Shown here one piece after another: positions 17,525 to 26,434 of a stretch of 64,000 bases of DNA. Position numbers and translations under genes: made by a program. The notes under the pieces are model-generated. The model ran no database searches, was not told the origin of the DNA, and saw only the letters and a program-made list of their open reading frames with translations. Every line of letters begins with the position of its first letter. The stretch's first letter is position 1. The DNA is taken from assembly GCF_046098205.1 (NCBI RefSeq), contig NZ_JBJURJ010000010.1:62001-126000 (forward strand), given 5' to 3'. This DNA is from Paenibacillus_AR mesotrionivorans (GTDB taxonomy: Bacteria > Bacillota > Bacilli > Paenibacillales > NBRC-103111).

Positions 17525-19366
17525 TCACCAGAACAATTCCATACTTTGCTTGTATCGGGCGAGCTCTTCAACATCAGGATTTAACCGCTCTGCCATCTGC
17601 AAGACCTGATCAAGCCCGTCCACTTCACGCATATGGAATTGAACAAGTGTGTGCCCCAAATGGTTCACTTCCAGCAGCCCCTCTTCCCGGATATCCTCCA
17701 GACACTGCAAGGCCGTTTCCTTAATTTGGTCCAAATAGTCATCCTGATCAAACGGCAATTTCTTTAATAGTGAAGGGAGCAAAGCAAATGCATCCTCCGC
17801 CAAATTCCATTTCCCCGATTCATCTATGATATACCGGAGGCTTTCATCAATGTTTGCCTTGGCATATTCCTCCTCGGTTGAAAGGACAGTCCATAAAACA
17901 GAAGATTCTCCATCATGGTCAAAAGCCAATGTAAACTGGTAGGCGGTCTCGTTGGAAAAATGCGTCGCCGCATATTCCAAAGCCACACGTACAGCAGCCC
18001 GCAGATTCAAAGCAAACGCTGCGTATTTAGCTTTCGGTTTCTGCCGCTTTCCTTGTTTTGTTGCCAGCTTATTCTCCGACTTCAACCTGGTATACAGTTC
18101 GACGTAGCTCTCATATTTTTCTATTTCCGCTTTATCCGGCTCCCGGAGCGGATAATCCTGCAATACGATGCCCTTTTCTATGGCCATCTTTTCCAAATAT
18201 TCAGCCACATCCGATTTTCCGTCCGATACAGCCAATGAAATAGGATTAAGACTAGTTCTCCAGCCTTTGTATTCATAATAGACGTTTATGCTTGACCCGG
18301 CCTCCACCAAAGTCTTTACCAGATCATAAGAAACCTTGTCCTTACTGAACCGAATCGCCATTTGCAATAAATCCCCTTTTTTATCCTGTGCCGCCGTGTG
18401 GGGATATTCCTTCAACAAATACAAGGCAACCTCTACATTGCTTTTGGCAATGGCAACTCCAACCGCCGGAAGTTTGATGCCATTATACGAAGTCTTAACA
18501 GATTGCAAGGGGTCCGCCCCGCCCTGGATCATCCCCTTAATCATCCCGACTGTTCCTTTTTCGCATATAAAATGAAGTGCTGTTCCATTTTCAAAAATGG
18601 GTTCGCGAAGTGCTGCTCCGCCGGTATTTGAAAAAAAGCCCACCATTGCTTCGTTTTTTCTGCGGACGCCTTGAATGAGAGCATTCTTGAAAAACCACAA
18701 ATCCCCCTTTGTCAGTGGCTGCTGCCGGTTCTCAGTGGGTGCAGTTCCCGCGGGAACGGCAACCTCTTGTTTACGGCTGGCTTGTTCGATCAACGAATAA
18801 ATGCTGGCTGCCTCCTGCTCCCACTGGCTTCCCTGGAAGAAATCGCGGAAAAGCAGCGCGTAAGACAAAACATTCTTCGCCTTTTCAAAGAAGGGATGCT
18901 CATAAGTCACAGACAAATCCAAATCTTTTTCCACCAAAACCCGGACCAGATCCAAATTCAATGTGAGGATGGCATAAAAATAAGGGTTGTTAAGGAAGGC
19001 ATCCGTCCGGAAATCGTTCATATGTTTGGCCATTTTCACGGGGAGATTTTCACTTCCCGGGTTCATAACGGCATTACAAAAGGCCGGAATGCCTAACGTA
19101 TCATCCAGTTGATTAAAGTCAGCCCCTTTTTCTATCAAGTAGACAATCATCTCGGGGCTTACACTATAGATGTCTACCATCTTCCCAATTACATTTTTAT
19201 CCCTCTCCGATCTTGGCTTCGAATAATATGGGAGTTGAAAAAGATCCGGACACTTCTCCAAAAGCTTGTCTACATCTGTCTTGTTGTTTTCATATACGGC
19301 ATCATAAATGCCTTCATAATAATTCTTTAATTCTTTTTTTGTATATGTATTTTGTAGATGTGCCAA
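17525..19366 (-). CDS. Ankyrin-repeat protein with C-terminal DUF4303-like region
   Basis: A 613-aa protein. Ankyrin-type helix pairs are spread over about residues 20-400 (TDVDKLLEKCPDLF, EMIVYLIEKGADFN, NGTALHFICEKGTVGMIKGMIQGGADP, VKTLVEAGSSINV). The last ~170 residues (AVRVALEYAATHFSNETAYQFTLAFDHDGESSVLWTVLSTEEEY) resemble DUF4303-like immunity modules; this second match is tentative. The start is a TTG with AAGGAG nine bases upstream; the nearby ATG is out of frame. The gene begins only 19 bases after the stop of the histidine kinase, so it appears to share its transcript. It probably acts by protein-protein contact in the cytoplasm; the partner is unknown. Confidence 0.8.
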   Translation of the reverse strand: MAHLQNTYTKKELKNYYEGIYDAVYENNKTDVDKLLEKCPDLFQLPYYSKPRSERDKNVIGKMVDIYSVSPEMIVYLIEKGADFNQLDDTLGIPAFCNAVMNPGSENLPVKMAKHMNDFRTDAFLNNPYFYAILTLNLDLVRVLVEKDLDLSVTYEHPFFEKAKNVLSYALLFRDFFQGSQWEQEAASIYSLIEQASRKQEVAVPAGTAPTENRQQPLTKGDLWFFKNALIQGVRRKNEAMVGFFSNTGGAALREPIFENGTALHFICEKGTVGMIKGMIQGGADPLQSVKTSYNGIKLPAVGVAIAKSNVEVALYLLKEYPHTAAQDKKGDLLQMAIRFSKDKVSYDLVKTLVEAGSSINVYYEYKGWRTSLNPISLAVSDGKSDVAEYLEKMAIEKGIVLQDYPLREPDKAEIEKYESYVELYTRLKSENKLATKQGKRQKPKAKYAAFALNLRAAVRVALEYAATHFSNETAYQFTLAFDHDGESSVLWTVLSTEEEYAKANIDESLRYIIDESGKWNLAEDAFALLPSLLKKLPFDQDDYLDQIKETALQCLEDIREEGLLEVNHLGHTLVQFHMREVDGLDQVLQMAERLNPDVEELARYKQSMELFW

Positions 19367-19385
19367 TGAGCATCTCTCCTTTTAT

Positions 19386-22300
19386 TTATATTTTGAACCG
19401 GAACCACACCTTCGTCCATTCTCCTTCCACACTGGCTACGTTTAAGGTTTCCCCATAGTAATACGTCAATCTCCGGTGGATGTTGGCCAGCCCTACTCCC
19501 CGCCGTTTGGAGGAGGTTTTCTCCTGGCTCCACAAACGCTCCAGCTGCTCGCGGCTCATACCGGCTCCGTTATCCCACACCTCCACCAATATTGCGTCCT
19601 CCTCCAGGGTGACGGTCAGCTTCACCGTTCCCCCCTCCACCTTCTTCATCACGCCATGGCGGATGGCATTCTCCACCAAGGGCTGGATGGTAAGCGGAAG
19701 AATTTTCTGTTTCATGGCTTCCTGGGGAATCTCGCAGAGGAAGGTCAGTCTGTCGTCAAATCTCACTTTTTCGATTTCCACGTAATCCGTGATTAACTGA
19801 AGCTCATCCTGCAGCACCCCGAAGCTGTCCGGCCGGGGTTCGAAGCTCCGCCGCAGATAGTTGCTCAGATGGGTGATCAGCTGCTCCGCCCGCAGCCAAT
19901 CTGTCTGGCAGATGGCAATGATCGAATTGAGGGCGTTAAACAGGAAGTGGGGTTTGATTTGGGATTGCAGGAAATCCAGCTCCGCCTTCATAACGGCGTT
20001 TACGGATTTTTTGAGCTGCAGCAGGGTGGAGGCCCTAGCCCGCACCTCCGAAGCATCGAAGGGCTTCACAATAAAATCATTGGCCCCTGCCTTAAAGCCT
20101 GTTGCAATATCACTGGGCGCATGAAGCACCGTCAACAGCACAATGGGCAGCTCAAACAAGGAAAAACGCTTGCGGATTTCGCGGCAGACCTCCAGCCCGG
20201 ACATTCTGGGCATCATCACATCCAACAGAACCAGATCAATATCGGTACGGCTCCGCAGAATCTCCAGCGCCTCCATCCCATTGGTGGCCCACAGCACGAT
20301 GTAGGGTTCGTTGGCGAATAAGCGGGAGAGCACCTGCAGGTTGGAGGATTCATCATCCACTGCCAGAAGGGTAAAGCAGCCTGTTTCCTGGTGGGGCAAG
20401 TCCACCGGACTTTCACTCTCGGCCAGGAAGCTTGTGTCATTGGCGGCCGCGGACTCCAAGAGGGTGTCCGTGGAAGAAACGGCAACCGGCAGCGTAAAGG
20501 CAATACCCGTTCCCCGGTCGGGTTCGGACCAGTCGATATAAATCTCCCCGTCCATCAGATGGAGCAGCCTCCTGCATATGGAAAGACCAAGTCCCGTTCC
20601 CCCATACTCGTAAGGGGAATGTGCTTGCTCGAAGGGCTGGAATACCGTCTCCCATTGGGAGGGTGCAATCCCTACGCCGGTGTCCTCCACCAGGATAACT
20701 ACCTGGTCCTCTTTCATCTCCGCCGAAATGGCGATGGAGCCTGCCTGAGTGAATTTGGCCGCATTGCCCACCAAATTGTGGATCACCTGCTTCAGCCGGT
20801 TTTCATCGGCATATACGGGTGGCAGCCCCTCCGGAATCGCATTGACCAAGCGGATTTTCTTGCCGGCGATGACATTGCGGAACAGATCGAACACCAAAGA
20901 GACGGTAACACGAACATCTACGGCGGAGGGATGAATGGTCAGCTCATTGCGCTTGATCTTTTCCATGTCCAGAATATCGTGCACCAGGGAGGACAGCCTT
21001 CTGGAGGTATCCCGGATTAAGGAGAGATTCTGCCTGTGACTGGCATTCAATTCCTCCCCGGTTTCCAGCATATTTTGGGAGAGGTTGATGATACCGTGAA
21101 GCGGAGTCTGAAACTCATGGGAGGTCTGGAGCAAAAACTCGTCCTTCTGCCTGTCCGCCTGCCTCAGCTTGGCCGCCATATCCTCGATGGTATTGTAGGC
21201 CTCCGAGAAGCGGTAGGACATAATGAAGGAGGACAAAAAGCAAAAGCTCAAAATCGCATAATAGCCAAACTTAAAGTCAAGCACCAGGCTGCTCAGGTAC
21301 AATGCAAAGTCGATCAGCCCGACAAAATAGCAGAGCAGGGCCAAGATGAATAGCCCCAGGCTTTTCTTCGTGAACTCTCCGTATCTGCCCTTCCGGTATG
21401 CATGAAGCAAGACCCCCAGAATGATCAGGTATGCCCCCAGCTGAACGGTGCTGGCCAGAATGTTAAAGTCGGAATACCATTGGAACGGAGCCACCAGGAC
21501 AAACGCAATGTATGCCCACATGATAGAAGAGACGATGCCGGTAAACCGCCGGGAGATCAGGCCCTTGCACATGTGCTTGATGAACATGACCATGGTGATG
21601 AAGGAAAAATACAAGGAGACCGCCTGGATTTTATAATACAGCTCGGTGGGCATATGGAAGTGCTCCACAATCATCCGGTCGCCGTTGCTGGCGAAGGACC
21701 ATGCAATCACAATGCAGCTCAGACCAAAATAGAGAAGTCCCCTCTCCTCTCTGCGGATGATGAATATACCCAACTGATAGCAGCCCAGCATCAATAGGGA
21801 CACGATCAAGGTTAAATTGAGAATGCTGCTGTTGGTATTGGAGGTTTGGATGCCCTGGGCGCTTCCGAAATAAATCGGATAGGGGATTCCCCCCTGGCTA
21901 TTCTCGTAGTTGGCGGCATAAATGAGAATTTCAGCCGTATCCCCCTGAACCGGGAAATACACATTATACGGTTTATTCTGATAGGCGTATTCGCTTTGGA
22001 AAAGGGCGGGAACCCCGCTGCCTCCCACCTTTTCCCCGTTCACATAGATTTCGCTGGCCATTCGGATATTGGAGATTCGGAGCCCGTACACAAGAGAGGA
22101 GGGCTGAACCTTAACCTGAAGACGGTAAGTCGCCGCGCCCTTGGAACGGAAATCCCCGTCCTTCCCCAATTGTCTCCAGAACCCCGGCACCTGCATCAAT
22201 TCCGGAGCCGTCCTCTGCTCTTTTCCCGGCTCCAGCAGCTGATTCCAATAAAATTGCCACATTCCGTCCAACGGAACAACCTGATTGTCATGAAAATCCC

Positions 22301-22436
22301 ACGCCGATAAATCCAGCATCCCGTTTTGGGCAGATTCCGGATTGTTTTCCTTGTTATCTGTGGCTTCCAATAAGCTGAACAATAAAAGAAAACATCCCAG
22401 GCTGACTGCAATCAGCAGCACCAGCATTTTTCTCAT
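19386..22436 (-). CDS. Hybrid sensor kinase: 7TMR-DISM, HisKA, HATPase, REC, LytS-type kinase
   Basis: A 1016-aa membrane kinase. After an N-terminal helix comes an extracytoplasmic jelly-roll of the 7TMR-DISM type (about residues 40-190), then seven TM helices. Next are a HisKA with the phospho-acceptor in LQTSHEFQTPLHGIINLSQN, an ATPase domain (NLVGNAAKF, EDTGVGIAP, GGTGLGLSI) and a receiver domain (LLAVDDESSN, LVLLDVMMPRMSG, IVKPF). The C-terminus is a second kinase module of the LytS/His_kinase type (LQSQIKPHFLFNALNSI; NAIRHGV; WDNGAGMS). Two kinase modules with the REC between them suggest an internal phosphorelay. No separate response-regulator gene lies beside it. The ATG has GGAG about 11 bases upstream. 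Ankyrin, SMI1/KNR4 and DUF1905 genes follow with small gaps. Confidence 0.9.
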   Translation of the reverse strand: MRKMLVLLIAVSLGCFLLLFSLLEATDNKENNPESAQNGMLDLSAWDFHDNQVVPLDGMWQFYWNQLLEPGKEQRTAPELMQVPGFWRQLGKDGDFRSKGAATYRLQVKVQPSSLVYGLRISNIRMASEIYVNGEKVGGSGVPALFQSEYAYQNKPYNVYFPVQGDTAEILIYAANYENSQGGIPYPIYFGSAQGIQTSNTNSSILNLTLIVSLLMLGCYQLGIFIIRREERGLLYFGLSCIVIAWSFASNGDRMIVEHFHMPTELYYKIQAVSLYFSFITMVMFIKHMCKGLISRRFTGIVSSIMWAYIAFVLVAPFQWYSDFNILASTVQLGAYLIILGVLLHAYRKGRYGEFTKKSLGLFILALLCYFVGLIDFALYLSSLVLDFKFGYYAILSFCFLSSFIMSYRFSEAYNTIEDMAAKLRQADRQKDEFLLQTSHEFQTPLHGIINLSQNMLETGEELNASHRQNLSLIRDTSRRLSSLVHDILDMEKIKRNELTIHPSAVDVRVTVSLVFDLFRNVIAGKKIRLVNAIPEGLPPVYADENRLKQVIHNLVGNAAKFTQAGSIAISAEMKEDQVVILVEDTGVGIAPSQWETVFQPFEQAHSPYEYGGTGLGLSICRRLLHLMDGEIYIDWSEPDRGTGIAFTLPVAVSSTDTLLESAAANDTSFLAESESPVDLPHQETGCFTLLAVDDESSNLQVLSRLFANEPYIVLWATNGMEALEILRSRTDIDLVLLDVMMPRMSGLEVCREIRKRFSLFELPIVLLTVLHAPSDIATGFKAGANDFIVKPFDASEVRARASTLLQLKKSVNAVMKAELDFLQSQIKPHFLFNALNSIIAICQTDWLRAEQLITHLSNYLRRSFEPRPDSFGVLQDELQLITDYVEIEKVRFDDRLTFLCEIPQEAMKQKILPLTIQPLVENAIRHGVMKKVEGGTVKLTVTLEEDAILVEVWDNGAGMSREQLERLWSQEKTSSKRRGVGLANIHRRLTYYYGETLNVASVEGEWTKVWFRFKI

Positions 22437-22496
22437 CAGATGATCTACTCCGTTTCATACCCATGGGAAAGAGGGAGGCTCCGCCTTTTTTTTCTC

Positions 22497-22505
22497 ATTA
22501 TAACA
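22497..22505 (-). promoter_or_regulatory. Extended -10 promoter of the hybrid kinase gene
   Basis: On the minus strand the sequence TGTTATAAT is a consensus TATAAT with TG extension, 60 bases upstream of the kinase start codon and just after the RlmA terminator. Confidence 0.55.
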
Positions 22506-22552
22506 GGTTATTGCAGATCCGCCGCATGATAAAAAACACAATCCACAGCATG

Positions 22553-22578
22553 AAAAAAGACGCCGGAGGCCGGCGCCC
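22553..22578 (-). terminator. Intrinsic terminator of the RlmA-like gene
   Basis: On the minus strand, directly after the stop codon, the stem GGCGCCGG / CCGGCGTC with a three-base loop is followed by TTTTTT. Confidence 0.8.
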
Positions 22579-23430
22579 TTATTCCTTGCCGTATACGGTC
22601 ACGATAAATTCCAGCGGTGTCCGAAGCTCACTCTTTTCCATAAGCTGCTCCAGCATGGCAGGCTCCGTACGCCAATAGTAGGGCGTCATCATCACCAGAT
22701 CACGGATGGCGCACGGGTCGGTCAGCAGTATCTCATCCCGGATCCGTTGTTGGTCCAGAACGCGGAAGGACGGATACGGATGCTCCGCTTCGTCGTTCAG
22801 ATAGGGCTGCGGATAAAGCAGCTCCTTCAGCCCATACAGATGATGCTTCCCGGGAATGACGGTTACCAGCCTTCCGCCGCTGCGCAGCACTCTCTTGAAT
22901 TCGCTGTCGCTATGAGGCGCAAAAATCTGGAAGAGACCATCTACCGATTCCGGCCGGACAGGAAGCTTCTTCGAGCTGGCAACCGCATAGTGGATGCCTG
23001 TTCCGTTTCCTGCAGCCATGGCGATGGCGTCCTTGGAAATATCTGTCCCGTACAGCTTGGCATCTATCCCGGCCTTACGAAGATAGGTATTCATGCTTTC
23101 CAGATAATAACCTTCCCCGCAGCCTGCATCGAGAACAGTGAACGGGTCCCCTCCTCTGCCCGTCACCTCCTCCGCCAGTCCTGCAGCCTGCCTGGACAGC
23201 GCATCCGACAGCATATTGAAGTAACCCGCATCCAGAATGTTCCGCCTGGCCGCTAGCATCAATTTGCTGTCACCAGGCTCCTTGCTTTTCCGCTGGTTAA
23301 CCAATAACAAATTCAGATATCCCTTGGCCGACAGGTCATAGGTATGCCGGTTTAAGCACCGGTAGCTCCGGTCTGCCTGCTCCAGCTCCTCACCGCATAC
23401 CGGGCAAGCCCATATATGAGATCCGCTCAT
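22579..23430 (-). CDS. rlmA: RlmA-like 23S rRNA guanine-N1-methyltransferase
   Basis: A 283-aa protein with the RlmA layout. The N-terminal zinc finger is CPVCGEELEQ...YRCLNRHTYD (Cys, Cys, Cys, His), followed by the RlmA-like AKGYLNLLL segment and a class I SAM domain (TVLDAGCGEGYYL, LYGTDISKDAI). The RlmA(I)/RlmA(II) enzymes methylate G745 or G748 in helix 35 of 23S rRNA; the Gram-positive form (RlmA-II/TlrB) acts on G748 and can affect macrolide sensitivity. Which position applies here cannot be told from sequence alone. The start overlaps the GGDEF gene stop by four bases (ATGA), and a terminator follows the stop. Confidence 0.85.
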   Translation of the reverse strand: MSGSHIWACPVCGEELEQADRSYRCLNRHTYDLSAKGYLNLLLVNQRKSKEPGDSKLMLAARRNILDAGYFNMLSDALSRQAAGLAEEVTGRGGDPFTVLDAGCGEGYYLESMNTYLRKAGIDAKLYGTDISKDAIAMAAGNGTGIHYAVASSKKLPVRPESVDGLFQIFAPHSDSEFKRVLRSGGRLVTVIPGKHHLYGLKELLYPQPYLNDEAEHPYPSFRVLDQQRIRDEILLTDPCAIRDLVMMTPYYWRTEPAMLEQLMEKSELRTPLEFIVTVYGKE

Positions 23431-24497
23431 TGCTTGTTCCTCCTTTGCCGCTTCAGCCCTCTTTTGACCTCGTACATGGATTGATCCGCCTTCTCGATAA
23501 GAACCTCCAGCTCAATGCCGTCCTCGCTGAACAGGGCATAGCCGATGCTGGCCCGGAGTTGGATCGCCTGGCCTTCGAAGGCAAACGGCTTGGCAATTTC
23601 GGCGTCTACGTGACGGATCAACGCTCTGATTTCATCCCGGTCCGCAACCGAGGCGGCAATGATGCCGAACTCATCTCCGCCCAGCCGGGACACCGTATCG
23701 GATTCGTTTATGGAGCCGGCAGTGCGCACCGCCACTTCCTTAAGAGCCGCATCCCCGGCCCGGTGGCCATAGGTATCATTAATCTCCTTCAGGCCGTTCA
23801 TATCCAGGGAAATGATCCCGAAGTTTTCATGCTTCCGCATGGATTTGGCCAGCTTTTGACGGAGACGGTCATAGAATAAGGAACGGTTGGATATTCCCGT
23901 CAGACTGTCATGGGTGGCTTTGTGAAACAGCTCGCTCTCCTCATTGCGCATGGCGCTGAACATCTCCGCCGCAATAAGCCCCGACATCAGCTCCAGAATC
24001 CGGATATCCTCCTCCTGGAAATGCCCCGCATTCCGGGACAACACCTTGACGATCCCCACCACCTCATCGCGGTAGATCAACGGAACCACAATCATCGAAT
24101 TCAAGCCAATTTGGCGGCAGGCCTCTTTATTGACCCGGTCATCCGTTTCAATATCGTGGCTGATTAACGGCACCCGTGCGCTGATGCTTCTTCCCGAGAG
24201 GCTGTTATCGATCTTCAGCCGCAGCCCAAGAAACCGCTCCGCCATGCCGGAGGCAGCGCTGTATACCAGCTCCCCGTTCTCAATCAGCTCCACAGAGGCG
24301 CCATCCGCATTGGTAATGTGCTGTGTCCTCTGGGTCACCAGCTCCATAATACCGCTTAAATCCAGCCCTTGCTGGGCCACTTCCGTCTGAACCTGAATAA
24401 TTTCCAACAGCTTCTCGTTGCTGATCTTTTCTTGATGCAAAATATCCAACCAACCTTTCCCTTGTCCTTGCTTCAGTCCGCGTGACGAATACCGCAC
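23427..24497 (-). CDS. GAF-GGDEF protein, probable diguanylate cyclase
   Basis: A 356-aa cytoplasmic protein. A GAF domain spans about residues 45-185 (ITNADGASVELIENGELVYSAASG ... MIVVPLIYRDEVVGIVKVLSR). A GGDEF domain runs from DSLTGISNRSLFYDRL to the end, with an intact active-site RLGGDEFG and DMNGLKEINDTYGH. It should make cyclic di-GMP from GTP under control of a small ligand or redox signal sensed by GAF. At the position of the usual RxxD inhibitory site the sequence is NESD, so product inhibition is probably lost. The start is uncertain: the GTG at 24497 has no good ribosome site, and TTG codons 16 and 19 codons later are alternatives. Confidence 0.87.
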   Translation of the reverse strand: MRYSSRGLKQGQGKGWLDILHQEKISNEKLLEIIQVQTEVAQQGLDLSGIMELVTQRTQHITNADGASVELIENGELVYSAASGMAERFLGLRLKIDNSLSGRSISARVPLISHDIETDDRVNKEACRQIGLNSMIVVPLIYRDEVVGIVKVLSRNAGHFQEEDIRILELMSGLIAAEMFSAMRNEESELFHKATHDSLTGISNRSLFYDRLRQKLAKSMRKHENFGIISLDMNGLKEINDTYGHRAGDAALKEVAVRTAGSINESDTVSRLGGDEFGIIAASVADRDEIRALIRHVDAEIAKPFAFEGQAIQLRASIGYALFSEDGIELEVLIEKADQSMYEVKRGLKRQRRNKQ

Positions 24498-24513
24498 TTT
24501 CCATTATGATCTA

Positions 24514-24545
24514 TATAATACGGTTTCATTTTCCCAAGAAGGAGG
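24514..24545 (+). promoter_or_regulatory. -10 box and ribosome site of the zinc-ribbon/LRR gene
   Basis: TATAAT at 24514-24519 lies 35 bases before the GTG at 24554, and AAGGAGG (24539-24545) is eight bases upstream of it. This fixes the GTG start and rejects an ATG 24 codons earlier that would precede the promoter. Confidence 0.6.
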
Positions 24546-24553
24546 GCATCCCC

Positions 24554-26425
24554 GTGGCCTTTATTCAATTGACCTGCCCGAATTGCAATGGAAAAATCGA
24601 AAATAAGGAGGGCAACACCTTCAAGTGCCCCTTCTGTGAAACAGAGCTGCTGCTCAAGGAAAACCATGTTTATCATGTGGATCAGACCATTAATCATTAT
24701 TACGGAACACAGCCACAGCCCAAGGTCCGGCCCGCCACCGGAATGAAAGGGAAAGCTCTGCTTGTGGCCGCGTTATTGCTGGCAGGAGTTTTCGGCGCTT
24801 ATATGTTCTGGAATACAGGAGCCTCCCGTCCGGAAACCCGTGTCCGCGCAGCTGTGCGGGAGATGCCGGAAAGCCCGGTGCTGATTTCTTTTTTGCAGCA
24901 AGTGTTCAATAAAGGCTCAGCTGCCCCCACTCCGGAGGAGATTGCCCGTATACGCTATCTGACCGTGGACATGGATGAGGACAAACAGTGGCGCTTTGCC
25001 TACAGTCTCTCCGACCCCTTCACGGATCCGCAAGCGGAGATCTCCACCTATATCACCCGGGACAAAATGCAGAATTCCCAGCGGATTGAACAAAAGGACT
25101 TCGAGGCATTCAGCGGGTTGACCGCGTTGGACCTGCTGGGAACCTACGAAATTTCCCAATCGGATCAGATCAGCTTTGCCCATATGAAGGAGCTGAAAAG
25201 CTACGGCGGCGGCTTTAACGAATCCTTCCGCAAATTCGCCGGTTTTTTCGGGGACAAATCCAGGATTGTGGAGCTCACCACCCAGATCCGCAGCAATCAG
25301 GAGCTGGCTATGCTGCTGGAATTCCCTAATCTGTCCAGTCTCGCCATTACGTATGTGGATGAGTCCGTAACAGACTTTCATTTATTGAATCAATTACCCT
25401 TGAAATCCCTGTCCCTTACCTTCGTCGACCGTCTGGATTGGCTGTCGTCCTTGACCGGGCTGGAGTCTTTAGCGATCCACTACAGTGAGTCGGCGGATTT
25501 TAAGGCGCTGTATGCTTTAACCCAGCTGAAGGAGCTGCATCTGGAGGCCGTAGCGAACCTGAAGACAGTAGACTTTGTCCAGAATATGCCTGTGCTGCAG
25601 GTGTTGGAACTGAATAACACCAAGCTGGCTACCCTGGCGCCTCTGACAGGCAAGGCCTCCCTGACGAAGCTGCAGCTGGCTTCCATGTCCCAGTTAGGCT
25701 CCGTCGATTTTGTGAATAGTCTGCCTTCCCTGCGGGAATTCGTTCTGTCCGGCCATTATGGGGAGGAGGTGCCCCTGGCACTGCCCAATGCCAAACAGGT
25801 GGAGGTGCCGGGAGCGTTTATCCGCGGTCTGGAAGCCCCCTCCGTCACCGCATTAACCGTCCATGGGAGCAGCAGGGAATTCAACGTATCTGATCTGGCC
25901 AAATTCCCCCAGCTGGCGCAGCTCACCCTCCGGAGCATAAGCGGAATCGCCAACGTCCGTGCATTGGATCAGCTGCCCCGGCTGCAGAAGCTGTCCCTCT
26001 ATGAGACCAGCTTCAACAAGGAAACCGATGCCTTATTCAGCCTGCAAAATGTGAAAGCCATCGCCTGTACGGAGTGCAGCCTGACGATTGGAGCCGGGAG
26101 TGCTGCGGCGGACGGGCCGCTTCAGGAGCTGGCCCTGAACGGAACATCCTTCCGGATGAACAATAATTCGGTCTCCGAGGTCGACAAGGTGCTGCCTTAT
26201 TTCGCGGCATTATCGTCCCTCCGCTCCTTCACCCTGCGGGACAGCTCCCTCCAGTCGCTGCAATTTATGGAGAAATGGTTGGCGATTGAGGAGCTTCGTC
26301 TGGAAAACAACGCTATTGTCAACATTGAGCCCTTAACCCGGTTGCCCAAGCTGCAAAGAGTGTTTCTTACCGGGAACCCCGTGCAGAATCAATCGGCCCT
26401 GGGGCAAGGAGTGAAGGTGTATTAA
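24554..26425 (+). CDS. Zinc-ribbon, single-TM, leucine-rich-repeat protein
   Basis: A 623-aa protein. A zinc ribbon is at residues 8-28 (CPNC...CPFC), followed by one TM helix near residues 70-90 (GKALLVAALLLAGVFGAYMFW). The long remainder holds irregular bacterial leucine-rich repeats (LPLKSLSLTF, LTGLESLAIHY, LTQLKELHLEA, MPVLQVLELNNTKLATLAPL, LAIEELRLENNAIVNIEPL, LPKLQRVFLTG). The order implies a cytoplasmic ribbon and an outside LRR region that could bind a wall or protein ligand. It diverges from the GGDEF gene and ends nine bases before the convergent methyltransferase gene. I know no characterised protein with exactly this order. Confidence 0.82.
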   Translation: MAFIQLTCPNCNGKIENKEGNTFKCPFCETELLLKENHVYHVDQTINHYYGTQPQPKVRPATGMKGKALLVAALLLAGVFGAYMFWNTGASRPETRVRAAVREMPESPVLISFLQQVFNKGSAAPTPEEIARIRYLTVDMDEDKQWRFAYSLSDPFTDPQAEISTYITRDKMQNSQRIEQKDFEAFSGLTALDLLGTYEISQSDQISFAHMKELKSYGGGFNESFRKFAGFFGDKSRIVELTTQIRSNQELAMLLEFPNLSSLAITYVDESVTDFHLLNQLPLKSLSLTFVDRLDWLSSLTGLESLAIHYSESADFKALYALTQLKELHLEAVANLKTVDFVQNMPVLQVLELNNTKLATLAPLTGKASLTKLQLASMSQLGSVDFVNSLPSLREFVLSGHYGEEVPLALPNAKQVEVPGAFIRGLEAPSVTALTVHGSSREFNVSDLAKFPQLAQLTLRSISGIANVRALDQLPRLQKLSLYETSFNKETDALFSLQNVKAIACTECSLTIGAGSAAADGPLQELALNGTSFRMNNNSVSEVDKVLPYFAALSSLRSFTLRDSSLQSLQFMEKWLAIEELRLENNAIVNIEPLTRLPKLQRVFLTGNPVQNQSALGQGVKVY

Positions 26426-26434
26426 CAGCGGTCC

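Noticed and set aside
22470..22492. Plus-strand terminator (AGGC-loop-GCCT plus T8)
   Set aside because: The stem is only four to five base pairs and no plus-strand gene ends upstream of it.
24482..24553. ATG start 24 codons upstream for the zinc-ribbon/LRR gene
   Set aside because: It would precede the TATAAT box; the GTG at 24554 has an ideal AAGGAGG eight bases upstream.
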